Assembly (NCBI GenBank): GCA_028819675.1
Contig: JAPPKT010000136.1
Coordinates: 1 to 17,345, forward strand
Direction: 5' to 3'
DNA from: Caldilineaceae bacterium
Lineage (GTDB): Bacteria > Chloroflexota > Anaerolineae > Caldilineales > Caldilineaceae
DNA: 17,345 nucleotides
A program made the translations under genes and the position numbers. This document shows, one piece after another, positions 7,434 through 14,965 of this stretch; positions within the stretch are counted from its first letter, which is position 1, and each line of letters starts with the position of its first letter. The notes under the pieces are model-generated. The model searched no databases, was not told the origin of the DNA, and saw only the letters and a list, made by a program, of their open reading frames with translations.

Positions 7434-8711
7434 ATGACTGTAACTGCCGTTGTCGGCGCCCAGTGGGGCGATGAGGGAAAAGGTCGCATCGTCGACTACC
7501 TGGCCAAAAGGGCCAACTACGTCATACGCTTCCAGGGCGGCGACAACGCCGGCCATACCGTCGTCAACGACTACGGCAAGACCGTACTCCATATCATTCC
7601 CTGCGGCATCTTCTATCCGAACGTCCACAACATCATCGGCACCGGCTGCGTCGTCAACCCGCAGTCGCTGCTGGAAGAGATCGCCCACCTCAAATCGATC
7701 GACGTCAGCTGCGACCGCCTCTGGATCAGTAGCCGCGCCCAGATGGTGATGCCCTACCATCGCACTCTCGACGAGTTGGAGGAGCAGGCCCGCGGCGCCG
7801 ACACCATCGGCACCACCAAGCGCGGCGTTGGGCCCGCTTACAGCGATAAGGCGACCCGTTCAGGCCTGCGCATCGGCGACCTCCTCCAGCCGGACTGGCT
7901 GGAGGCCCGCTTGGACGGCGCTCTGCGCACCATAAACCAGAAGCTGACAATCCTGGGCGGGCAGCCCGTTGACGGCCGTGAAATGTTCGATCTTCTGATG
8001 GAGTACCGTCTGCAGCTGGCGCCCCGCATCGTCGACACCGCGCCCATCCTGCGCATGGCGCTGGAGGCAAATAACGACATCCTCCTCGAAGGGCAGCTCG
8101 GCGTCATGCGCGACCTGGATTGGGGCATCTACCCCTATGTCACCAGCAGCCACCCCACCGCAGCCTTCGCTCCCTCCGGCGCCGGCCTGCCTGCCGGCTC
8201 TCTCGATGAAGTCTACGGCGTCTGCAAGGCCTACAGCACCTGCGTCGGAGACGGCCCCTTCCCCGTCGAACTGCACGACGAGATCGGCAAGCACATGCAG
8301 GACGTCGGCCAGGAGTTTGGCGCAACCACCGGCCGCCCGCGCCGCTGCGGCTGGTTCGACGGCGTCGCCATCCGCTATGCCGCCTGGCTTAACGGCATGA
8401 CTGGCCTCGCCATCACCAAACTGGACATCCTCGACGGCATTGAAACGCTCAAAATCTGCACAGGCTATCGCCTCGAGGACGGCACGGTGCTCACCGACAC
8501 TGTCCCCGACACCTCGCTGCTCATGAACGCCCAACCACTCTATGAGGAGATGCCCGGCTGGGACGGACCCACGACCGGCTGCGGCAGTTGGGCCGCGCTA
8601 CCCGTTCAGGCACGCGACTACATCAACCGCATCTCCGAGCTGGCCGGCGTGCCAGTCTCCCACGTCTCAGTCGGCCCCGAACGCGACAACATGTTCGGCC
8701 GCGGCGGCTAG
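7434..8711 (+). CDS. purA: Adenylosuccinate synthetase
   Basis: PurA joins IMP and aspartate using GTP to give adenylosuccinate, the first step from IMP to AMP. The 425-residue length is normal. The N-terminal P-loop-like WGDEGKG carries the catalytic Asp (D13) and GDNAGHT the catalytic His (H41). [24 protein letters not shown], the substrate loop [14 protein letters not shown] and the guanine-recognition motif TKLD ([11 protein letters not shown]) follow in order. Compared with E. coli PurA, EGAQGT is replaced by EGQLGV and TSSNTT by TSSHPT; I recall these as features of an alternative bacterial PurA subgroup, so they probably do not mean loss of function. The start has AGGGA 6 bases upstream, inside the guaB 3' end. 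A GC-only hairpin covers the stop codon. Confidence 0.96.
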   Translation: MTVTAVVGAQWGDEGKGRIVDYLAKRANYVIRFQGGDNAGHTVVNDYGKTVLHIIPCGIFYPNVHNIIGTGCVVNPQSLLEEIAHLKSIDVSCDRLWISSRAQMVMPYHRTLDELEEQARGADTIGTTKRGVGPAYSDKATRSGLRIGDLLQPDWLEARLDGALRTINQKLTILGGQPVDGREMFDLLMEYRLQLAPRIVDTAPILRMALEANNDILLEGQLGVMRDLDWGIYPYVTSSHPTAAFAPSGAGLPAGSLDEVYGVCKAYSTCVGDGPFPVELHDEIGKHMQDVGQEFGATTGRPRRCGWFDGVAIRYAAWLNGMTGLAITKLDILDGIETLKICTGYRLEDGTVLTDTVPDTSLLMNAQPLYEEMPGWDGPTTGCGSWAALPVQARDYINRISELAGVPVSHVSVGPERDNMFGRGG

Positions 8712-8734
8712 CCATCCTGCAGTAGAGCCGCCGC
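8701..8734 (+). terminator. GC-only hairpin over the purA stop codon
   Basis: GCGGCGGC (8701-8708) pairs perfectly with GCCGCCGC (8727-8734) across an 18-nt loop that includes the purA TAG. No T-run follows, so classical Rho-independent termination is doubtful. It may still mark the end of the guaB-purA transcript. Confidence 0.3.
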
Positions 8735-8871
8735 CGGCAGCCGGGCAACACCTTCCGAATCCTGGCCAAAGTCAGCCAAGTCCCCGACTCAAGGCGCAAC
8801 AACTGAAATCATGTTCCCAGTCTTCTCACCAGGCACGCTGAAGCTTACGTCCTGCTTTGGGAGCGGACTCG

Positions 8872-10791
8872 ATGTTCGACTCTGTTGAATTCAAGCCGAA
8901 CTTGCAGCAATTGCAGGAGACCGCGCGCATCCTCAGGCTGGCCATACGTCTTGTATGGCGCTCCAGTCCCCGCCTCCTGGTTGGATTCATCATGTTGATG
9001 TTGTTGCAGGCGCTTCTGGTTCCGCTCCAGCTCGCGCTGACACGGGTGGTGATCGACCGCGCCGCGTTTGACCTGGGTCTGCTCCAAGACCTGGATACCG
9101 TAGCGGCCCTGCTTCCCCTGCTGGTTTGGATAGGGTTGACTGCGGCTGTACTGGCTTTGGGCCAGCTCATCCAGCCCTTCTCTTCGACATTTCAGGGCCT
9201 GGCCGCAGATCGGCTCACAGGCTTCGTTACAGAGCAGGTCATTCGCGCCGCCAACCGTCTGCAAGGCCTGGCCCGCTTCGAGGATCCTGACTTTGCTGAC
9301 GACCTCCAGCGGGCCCGCAAACGATCCGCGCGCGGCGCGTTGGATCTGACCCTTTACGTCGGGCGTGCGGCGATAGAACTCTTCACTGCCGGTGCCCTGG
9401 CACTGGTACTGTTCGCACTGCATCCTCTCGTCCCGTTTCTTCTCGTCCTGGCCACACTGCCGCAGATGAAGCGGCAATGGGAATACAGCGAACGTACTAT
9501 TAGCCATCTCTATATCCAGACCCCGGAATCGCGCCGCCTCGAATACAGCCGCGAGGTTCTTCTGACCCCCGACGCCGCCAAAGATGTGCATCTGTACGGG
9601 ATGGGGCCGTTCTTTCGCCGCCGATACGATTCCATTTTCGCCAGCACGACAGAGTCACTCAATCAGATGCGAAAGCCTCTGGCCGTCAAAGTCGCGCTGG
9701 CGTCTATCCTGGCCACAGTTGCCTCTTCCGCGGTCTACGTCTATGTCGTCTGGACGATCCTGCAGGGTGAACGTACCGTCGGCGACCTGGCGCTTTACGG
9801 TGGCGCCGCCACCGTTCTGCAGGTGAACCTGATCGCCTTGGGCACCGAAATCGGACTCCTGCCGCTTGTGTTGGGCTTTCTGCCCAGCCTGTTCCGGACT
9901 CTCGATGCGCCCCCCGATCTACCACAGCGCGGCGCGTCCTTCGAAAAGCCTGCCGCGTCGTCCGACGGGCCGCTGCCTGCTGAGACCGGAATGGCGGCCC
10001 ACTCCTCCCCCCGGTTACAGAGCATTGCCTTTGAAAACGTCTCCTTCACCTATCCGGGCAGCAAAGATCAGGTGCTGCGCGACCTCTCTTTTGCCATGGC
10101 TCCAGATGAGTGTGTGGCCCTTGTTGGCCGCAACGGTGCTGGCAAGACAACGATTGTCAAACTGCTTCTGCGGCTGTACGACCCGACCTCCGGCCGCATC
10201 CTGTTAAACGGCGTCGACCTGCGGGATTACGATCTGAACCAGCTGCGCTGCCAGATGGGCGTCATTTTTCAGGACTTCGTTCGCTACGAACTGACCGCCG
10301 GTGAGAACATCGGCATGGGCCAGCTCGAACTCCTGCAAAACGCAGCTCGTCTTTCCAGCGCAGCGGAGCGCGCCGGCGCCGCTGAACTGGTGGACCGGCT
10401 TCCGGACGGGCTGGACACACAACTGGGTCGTGAATTTGGTGGCCGCGAGCTCTCAGACGGGGAATGGCAGAAGCTGGCCCTCTCCAGAGCCTACCTGCGC
10501 GACGCCCAGCTTCTCGTCCTTGACGAACCTACAGCCTCGCTCGACGTGCAGACCGAGTACGAGATCTACACGCGCTTTCACGAGCTCACCCGCGATCGCA
10601 TCACACTTCTGATCAGCCACCGCTTCTCCACCGTGCGCATGGCCGACCGCATTCTCTACCTGGCAAACGGGCGCATCCAGGCAGCCGGCTCCCACGCCGA
10701 ACTGATCGACGACAACGGCGAGTACGCCCGCCTCTATCGCCTCCAGGCCGCCCGATTCCTGGACCAGGGCCAAGCGGACACGACCCCATGA
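8872..10791 (+). CDS. ABC exporter half-transporter (permease plus ATPase), first of a pair
   Basis: A type-IV ABC exporter half: an N-terminal membrane domain with hydrophobic helices (about residues 35-65, 80-105, 165-200 and 270-340 from the ATG at 8872), then a cytosolic ATPase domain. ATPase motifs: Walker A GRNGAGKTT (419-427), Q-loop VIFQDF (Q467), signature LSDGEWQ (527-533), Walker B with catalytic Glu LLVLDEPTA (547-555), D-loop SLD and H-loop ISHRFS (H583). The signature differs from LSGGQ at the third and fifth positions. The coupling-helix region KDVHLYGMGPFFRRRY resembles the KEIRVFGLG of its partner. The ATG at 8872 has GGAG 8 bases upstream; a TTG at 8857 in frame is less likely. 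It overlaps the next gene by 4 bases (ATGA), so the two products probably form a heterodimer. The substrate cannot be told; a lipid, drug or peptide is possible. Confidence 0.9.
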   Translation: MFDSVEFKPNLQQLQETARILRLAIRLVWRSSPRLLVGFIMLMLLQALLVPLQLALTRVVIDRAAFDLGLLQDLDTVAALLPLLVWIGLTAAVLALGQLIQPFSSTFQGLAADRLTGFVTEQVIRAANRLQGLARFEDPDFADDLQRARKRSARGALDLTLYVGRAAIELFTAGALALVLFALHPLVPFLLVLATLPQMKRQWEYSERTISHLYIQTPESRRLEYSREVLLTPDAAKDVHLYGMGPFFRRRYDSIFASTTESLNQMRKPLAVKVALASILATVASSAVYVYVVWTILQGERTVGDLALYGGAATVLQVNLIALGTEIGLLPLVLGFLPSLFRTLDAPPDLPQRGASFEKPAASSDGPLPAETGMAAHSSPRLQSIAFENVSFTYPGSKDQVLRDLSFAMAPDECVALVGRNGAGKTTIVKLLLRLYDPTSGRILLNGVDLRDYDLNQLRCQMGVIFQDFVRYELTAGENIGMGQLELLQNAARLSSAAERAGAAELVDRLPDGLDTQLGREFGGRELSDGEWQKLALSRAYLRDAQLLVLDEPTASLDVQTEYEIYTRFHELTRDRITLLISHRFSTVRMADRILYLANGRIQAAGSHAELIDDNGEYARLYRLQAARFLDQGQADTTP

Positions 10792-12656
10792 ATCCGTTCA
10801 CACGAGCCGGCGACGCTGTGCAAAACCTGCACCAATCCACCGCCGGCGCTTTTCACGGCCTGTCAGCCAACCTGAGTACCTGGAGGCGTGGTCTGGCGCT
10901 GGTAATGATGGCCGCGCCCCGCATCGTTGTCGTCTATCTTGCGATCGTGCTTGTCGTCAGCCTCGTGCCGGTACTGCAGGTATGGCTCCTGAGGCTGGTG
11001 GTTGACGGTCTGGCTGTCGCCGCGGTTGCCGTAGAGGGCAACGCTTCCACATTGTTGGCGCTTGCTGTTCTCTACGCCTTGACCTTTGTCATACCTGCTG
11101 GCCTTGAACCGGTCCAGCAGATGCTGAACGTCTGGCTGGAAGATCGCGCAGTGGGCGAAATGGACCGGCGCCTGATGGATGCCGGCATCCGCCTGACAGA
11201 CCTGGTGCAGATTGAGCGTCCTCCTTTCCAGGATCAGTTGCGACTCGTTCAGGATGCCATCTTTTTTCTGCCGCGGCTTATTGCTTACTTGCAAATGGGT
11301 CTCGGCACCGCACTCACCTTGGGAGGCATGCTCCTCCTGATGGCCCGCCTGCACCCGCTCCTTCCTCTGCTGTTGGCGGTACTGAGCGTGCCGCACCTCT
11401 TCAGTGAGAAGCGCCTGCAGGAAACAAGATACCAGTCAATGGTCGACCGCTCGCGTGCGGCGAGGGAGATGCGCTATTGCGCGCGCATCACCACTGAGCC
11501 GGCCGCTGCCAAAGAGATCCGCGTCTTCGGACTGGGCGGCTTCTTCCTGAGCCGCTTTCGCTCGCGGTTCGCAACGGCATATGCGGAGATGCGCCGGGTC
11601 CGCCTGACCCATTTGCGCGCGTCCGCGGCGTTCACTGCCCTGCATGCCCTGGCCCTGGCAGGCGGCTTCTGGTACGTGGCCGTCCAGGCCCGCGCCGGTC
11701 AACTCACCTTGGGCGATATCGCACTCTATATCGGCGTTGTCATTCAGACGCAAGGCCGCCTCCAGAACCTGGTCTTCTGGTTCGGCTTCCAATACGAGAT
11801 TCTTCTGCACCTGCGCGGGTTGTTTGCCTTTTTGGATCAAGCGAAACCCTCTGTTGCGCTCCCGCAGCCTCGAGAAGGGCGCCAGGCGCCCACTGAACTG
11901 CATCAGGGGATCGAACTGCGGGAAATCCATTTCCAGTATCCTGAGGGCTCGCTGCCCGTGCTGGAAAACGTCAGCGCCCGGCTGCCCAGCGGTGCCGTAA
12001 CCGCCCTGGTCGGGGCGAACGGCGCCGGCAAGAGCACGCTCGTCAAGCTCCTGACCCGCATGTACGATCCGGATTCTGGCGAGATCCACGTCGATGGCGT
12101 CCCCCTCGCCCAGTATGACCTGCCGTCACTGCGGTGTCGGGTCGCCGTCCTCTACCAGGACTTCACTCGCTTCGCCGTGACACTGCGGGAAAACATAGAC
12201 CTGGGAGCGGTCCAGCCAGTGGAGGACGGCCGCCGCGCAGAAGAAGCCGCGCGCTGGTCAGGCGCCGATGGCGTGGCGGCCAACTTACCGCAGGGGTATG
12301 ACACGCCTCTTACCAGGCGCTTCAGGGGTGGGGTAGACCTATCCGGCGGCGAATGGCAGAAGGTCGCCCTGGCGCGAGCCTTCGTGCGCGACGCCGCACT
12401 GGTGATCCTCGACGAGCCGACCGCCGCGCTGGACGCTGAGGCCGAATTCCGCCTGTTTGAACGCTTTCGCCAGCTTGTCGCCGGCAAGACCGCCCTGATA
12501 ATCAGCCACCGCTTCTCCACCGTGCGCATGGCCGACCACATCCTGGTGCTCGAAGAGGGCCGCATCACCGAATCCGGCAGCCATGCCGAACTGGTATCGC
12601 TGGGCGGTCGCTATGCCGAACTGTTTGAAATGCAGGCTGGGCGGTACAGGCATTAG
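10788..12656 (+). CDS. ABC exporter half-transporter (permease plus ATPase), second of a pair
   Basis: The second half of the pair, 622 residues, starting within the stop of the first gene (ATGA overlap), which implies translational coupling. Hydrophobic helices lie at about residues 40-75, 87-105, 160-202 and 280-345. ATPase motifs: Walker A GANGAGKST (409-417), Q-loop VLYQDF, signature LSGGEWQKVALARAF (518-532), Walker B VILDEPTAALD (539-549, catalytic Glu present) and H-loop ISHRFSTVRMAD (H574). Both ATPase domains share the sequence ISHRFSTVRMAD and the unusual GEWQK after the signature, so the genes probably arose by duplication. AKEIRVFGLGGFFLSRFR (241-258) marks the intracellular loop region typical of this exporter subgroup. 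Substrate unknown. No biosynthetic, peptidase or regulator gene lies next to it to suggest one. Confidence 0.9.
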   Translation: MNPFTRAGDAVQNLHQSTAGAFHGLSANLSTWRRGLALVMMAAPRIVVVYLAIVLVVSLVPVLQVWLLRLVVDGLAVAAVAVEGNASTLLALAVLYALTFVIPAGLEPVQQMLNVWLEDRAVGEMDRRLMDAGIRLTDLVQIERPPFQDQLRLVQDAIFFLPRLIAYLQMGLGTALTLGGMLLLMARLHPLLPLLLAVLSVPHLFSEKRLQETRYQSMVDRSRAAREMRYCARITTEPAAAKEIRVFGLGGFFLSRFRSRFATAYAEMRRVRLTHLRASAAFTALHALALAGGFWYVAVQARAGQLTLGDIALYIGVVIQTQGRLQNLVFWFGFQYEILLHLRGLFAFLDQAKPSVALPQPREGRQAPTELHQGIELREIHFQYPEGSLPVLENVSARLPSGAVTALVGANGAGKSTLVKLLTRMYDPDSGEIHVDGVPLAQYDLPSLRCRVAVLYQDFTRFAVTLRENIDLGAVQPVEDGRRAEEAARWSGADGVAANLPQGYDTPLTRRFRGGVDLSGGEWQKVALARAFVRDAALVILDEPTAALDAEAEFRLFERFRQLVAGKTALIISHRFSTVRMADHILVLEEGRITESGSHAELVSLGGRYAELFEMQAGRYRH

Positions 12657-12818
12657 GCGCATATCGAGGTAGCTCGGGTCCTCGCGCAGGTAATTAATGT
12701 TAGTCCGTGAACTAAGGCATTCAAGGTTTCCCAGACTCGACTTGCTCAACGCATAGACGCATAGTAAAGCACATTGGCCTTCTCACATCTTATTCAACTG
12801 ACCACTCTCAGCAGATAT

Positions 12819-12847
12819 TTGGAAAGTGCCCCTCAAAAAGTGATAAT
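12819..12847 (+). promoter_or_regulatory. Sigma70-type promoter candidate for the HepT-like gene
   Basis: TTGGAA (12819-12824) and GATAAT (12842-12847) are separated by exactly 17 bp, matching four and five of six consensus bases. Transcription would start near 12854 and leave a leader of about 140 nt before the GTG at 12996. This is the best promoter match I found in the window. Confidence 0.5.
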
Positions 12848-12902
12848 ATCGGAACGTGCAGGCGTTTTGAAGGTCATCGAGATGGCGGAAGCGTTTCTCC
12901 CT

Positions 12903-12919
12903 GCGACCAGTAGGGTCGC
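12903..12919 (+). other. Hairpin in the presumed leader of the HepT-like gene
   Basis: GCGACC (12903-12908) pairs perfectly with GGTCGC (12914-12919) across a 5-nt loop. It lies some 77 bp before the GTG start. It could affect translation or mRNA stability, or be chance in GC-rich DNA. Confidence 0.25.
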
Positions 12920-12995
12920 TGGATGAGTTCGGCAGAGGATTCGGTATCCACTCCTTCATTCGACTCACCGAGCTCATCCGTCGAGAGAAAGTATT

Positions 12996-13475
12996 GTGGA
13001 CGCAAAGAGATTTCTGGTCCTGAAAACCGATGTAGAAGTCCAGCTCGCTGTTATCGACGAGGTTTGTGCAAAGATCGAAGACAGGGCGCGAGGCTTCAAA
13101 TCCGATGACACCGGTCTGATACAGGTCGAGAGCGTGGCCTATCAGATTCACAATTCGTACAGTGCCATCAAAGCCCTCCTCCGCGTGCTCGCTGCTCACT
13201 TTGAGTACCAGATCAGCGATGCAATTCACTGGAAATCCGCACTTCTCCTGCGCATGACCCAACCCATTCCCGGCGTGCGTCCTGCTCCTCTGACTAAGGA
13301 AACTTTCGCACTCCTTGACGCGTTGCGCGGTTTCCATTTCTTTTTCCGTCATGCTTATGCTACGACCATTGATCCCGTTCTGCTCGAGTCCAATCTCCAA
13401 CTTTCGCGCCAGGCGCACAATTTATTGCACCGAGACATATCCGATTTCCTGGACCAACTGAGGCCGGAAAAATGA
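12996..13475 (+). CDS. HepT-like protein (HEPN-type ribonuclease toxin relative)
   Basis: A 159-residue, mostly helical protein starting at a GTG. I recognise the family by memory of similar proteins annotated as HepT-like ribonuclease domain: an N-terminal KRFLVLKTDVEVQLAVIDEV, ESVAYQIHNSYSAIK (45-59), AAHFE (66-70), LLLRMTQPIPGVRP (83-96) and LDALRGFHFFFRHAY (107-121). HEPN toxins cut or are modified through an RX4-6H motif. Here the nearest pairs are R111 with H119 (seven residues between) and R118 directly next to H119, so the motif is not in its standard spacing and activity may be lost or changed. The partner MNT nucleotidyltransferase antitoxin is not found on either side: upstream is an AT-richer gene-free stretch, downstream is purB. 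Its AT-richer DNA compared with its neighbours hints at transfer. Confidence 0.7.
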   Translation: MDAKRFLVLKTDVEVQLAVIDEVCAKIEDRARGFKSDDTGLIQVESVAYQIHNSYSAIKALLRVLAAHFEYQISDAIHWKSALLLRMTQPIPGVRPAPLTKETFALLDALRGFHFFFRHAYATTIDPVLLESNLQLSRQAHNLLHRDISDFLDQLRPEK

Positions 13476-13514
13476 GAGAAAAGGAGAAGGACAGCAGCAA
13501 CGTGGGCGCAGAAA

Positions 13515-13554
13515 TCTCCTCTCACTCCTCTCTCCTCTCCGCTCTCTCCTCGCC
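13515..13554. repeat. Pyrimidine tract with 7-bp period upstream of purB
   Basis: From 13523 in steps of seven: CACTCCT, CTCTCCT, CTCCGCT, CTCTCCT; a further ATCTCCT sits at 13514-13520, out of step by two bases. The tract is almost all C and T on the plus strand. A purine-rich stretch before it (13474-13493) could pair partly with it (AGGAGA with TCTCCT). It ends 9 bases before the purB ATG and leaves that gene with no Shine-Dalgarno sequence. Confidence 0.55.
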
Positions 13555-13563
13555 TTACCGCCC

Positions 13564-14964
13564 ATGACCACCTTCACCCACGAGTCCTACCTCTCCCCGC
13601 TGACCTGGCGCTACGGCAGCGAGACCATGCGCCGGATTTGGAGCGAGGCCGAAAAGCGAAGACTCATGCGCCGCGTCTGGGTCGCGCTGGCAGAAGCCCA
13701 ATACGAGGCCGGGCTGGTCACCGCTATCCAGGTGGCCGACCTGCGCACGCGCCAGGACCACATCGACATTGAGCGCGCCCAGCAGATCGAAGAAGAGATC
13801 CGCCACGATCTCATGGCGGAGATCCATACCTACGCCGAGCAGTGCCCCACCGGCGGCCCCATCATCCATCTCGGCGCCACGTCGATGGATATTCTCGACA
13901 ACGTGGATGCCCTCCGCCTGCGTACGGCCCTCGACCAGATCATCGAAAGGCTCAAGCGCTCTCTGGCCACACTGGCCGCACGCATCGCCGAAGAAGCCGA
14001 TACGCCCGCCATCGCCTTTACCCACATCCAGCCCGCCGAACCCACCACAGTCGGCTACCGCTTCGCCCAGCACGGCCAGGACCTGCTCGCCGACCTCGAA
14101 GAACTCCAGCGCGTCCGCAACAATGTCCGCGGCAAGGGCATGAAGGGCGCGGTCGGGACCAGCGCCAGCTACACGCAGCTACTCTCCGACAGCGATTTCA
14201 CACCCCGCCAGCTCGAAGAACGGGTCATGCAGAAACTGGACCTGCCCGCCTACGAGGCCGCCACCCAGACCTATCCCCGCAAGCAGGACTGGCTCGTCGT
14301 CAACGCCCTCGCCGGGCTCTGCGCCAGCCTCCACAAGTTCGCCTTCGACCTCCGAATCCTCCAATCGCCCCCCTTCGGCGAATGGAGCGAACCTTTTGGC
14401 TCCAAACAGGTCGGGTCCAGTGCCATGCCTTTCAAGCGCAACCCCATCGCCGCCGAAAACATCGACAGCCTCACGCGCCAGGTCGCGGCCCTGCCCCGCA
14501 TCGCCTGGGACAACAGCGCACTCAATCTGCTTGAGCGCACGCTCGACGACTCCGCCAACCGGCGCCTCTACCTGCCCGAAGCCTTCCTTCTGACCGATGA
14601 GGTCCTGATTCGCTGCCAGCGTCTCTTCGAAGGCATGACCGTATGGCCCGGTCCCACCGCCCGCAACCTGCGCGACTACGGCGTCTTCGCCGCCACCGAA
14701 CGTCTTCTCATGGAAGCGGTCAAAACCGGCGGCGACCGCCAGCACCTGCACGAGCTGATCCGTGAACAGAGCCTGGTTGCCTGGAAGGCCCTGCAGGAAG
14801 GAAAGCCCAATCCCCTGGTCGACAATCTGATGACGGACCCGCGCATCACCGACCTCATACCGCCGGAGCGTACCCACAGCCTGTTGCAGGCATCAGCCTA
14901 TGTGGGCGATGCACCCCAACGCGCCCGGAATATCGCCACTGCAATTCACGCTGCGATCGGCTGA
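13564..14964 (+). CDS. purB: Adenylosuccinate lyase
   Basis: PurB splits fumarate from adenylosuccinate (giving AMP) and from SAICAR (giving AICAR). It belongs to the fumarase/aspartase superfamily, a cytosolic tetramer. The 466 residues fit the family. Conserved blocks: RHDLMAE (H81), HLGATSMDILDN (102-113), the general acid region THIQPAEPTTVGY (H154), and the flexible signature loop GSSAMPFKRNP (284-294) with its serine pair. The loop has Phe where His is common. It completes the AMP branch begun by purA about 5 kb upstream. The ATG at 13564 follows a pyrimidine-rich tract without a Shine-Dalgarno sequence, so translation may rely on a leaderless or unstructured start. The methyltransferase gene follows after one base. 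Confidence 0.95.
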   Translation: MTTFTHESYLSPLTWRYGSETMRRIWSEAEKRRLMRRVWVALAEAQYEAGLVTAIQVADLRTRQDHIDIERAQQIEEEIRHDLMAEIHTYAEQCPTGGPIIHLGATSMDILDNVDALRLRTALDQIIERLKRSLATLAARIAEEADTPAIAFTHIQPAEPTTVGYRFAQHGQDLLADLEELQRVRNNVRGKGMKGAVGTSASYTQLLSDSDFTPRQLEERVMQKLDLPAYEAATQTYPRKQDWLVVNALAGLCASLHKFAFDLRILQSPPFGEWSEPFGSKQVGSSAMPFKRNPIAAENIDSLTRQVAALPRIAWDNSALNLLERTLDDSANRRLYLPEAFLLTDEVLIRCQRLFEGMTVWPGPTARNLRDYGVFAATERLLMEAVKTGGDRQHLHELIREQSLVAWKALQEGKPNPLVDNLMTDPRITDLIPPERTHSLLQASAYVGDAPQRARNIATAIHAAIG

Positions 14965-14965
14965 G

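Larger units (their letters stand above)
12657..12995. other. Gene-free stretch between the ABC pair and the HepT-like gene
   Basis: 339 bp, visibly more AT-rich than the flanking genes. It holds a weak hairpin after the ABC stop (CGAGG 12665-12669 with CCTCG 12680-12684, 10-nt loop), a direct repeat ACGCATAG twice in tandem (12749-12764), a promoter candidate (12819-12847) and a hairpin in the presumed leader (12903-12919). Small open frames here (for example a 14-codon one from ATG 12882 and a 61-codon one from 12923 running into the next gene) resemble nothing I know. No nucleotidyltransferase (MNT) signature was found, although MNT genes often precede HepT genes. Confidence 0.5.

Noticed and set aside
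12840..12995. Remnant of an MNT nucleotidyltransferase antitoxin before the HepT-like gene
   Set aside because: I translated the plus frames here and found no GSxxRGxxxxxSDxDL-type signature.
12783..13418. Minus-strand open frame of 211 codons opposite the HepT-like gene
   Set aside because: The plus-strand frame matches a known family and has a promoter candidate; the minus frame resembles nothing and lacks a clear ribosome-binding site.
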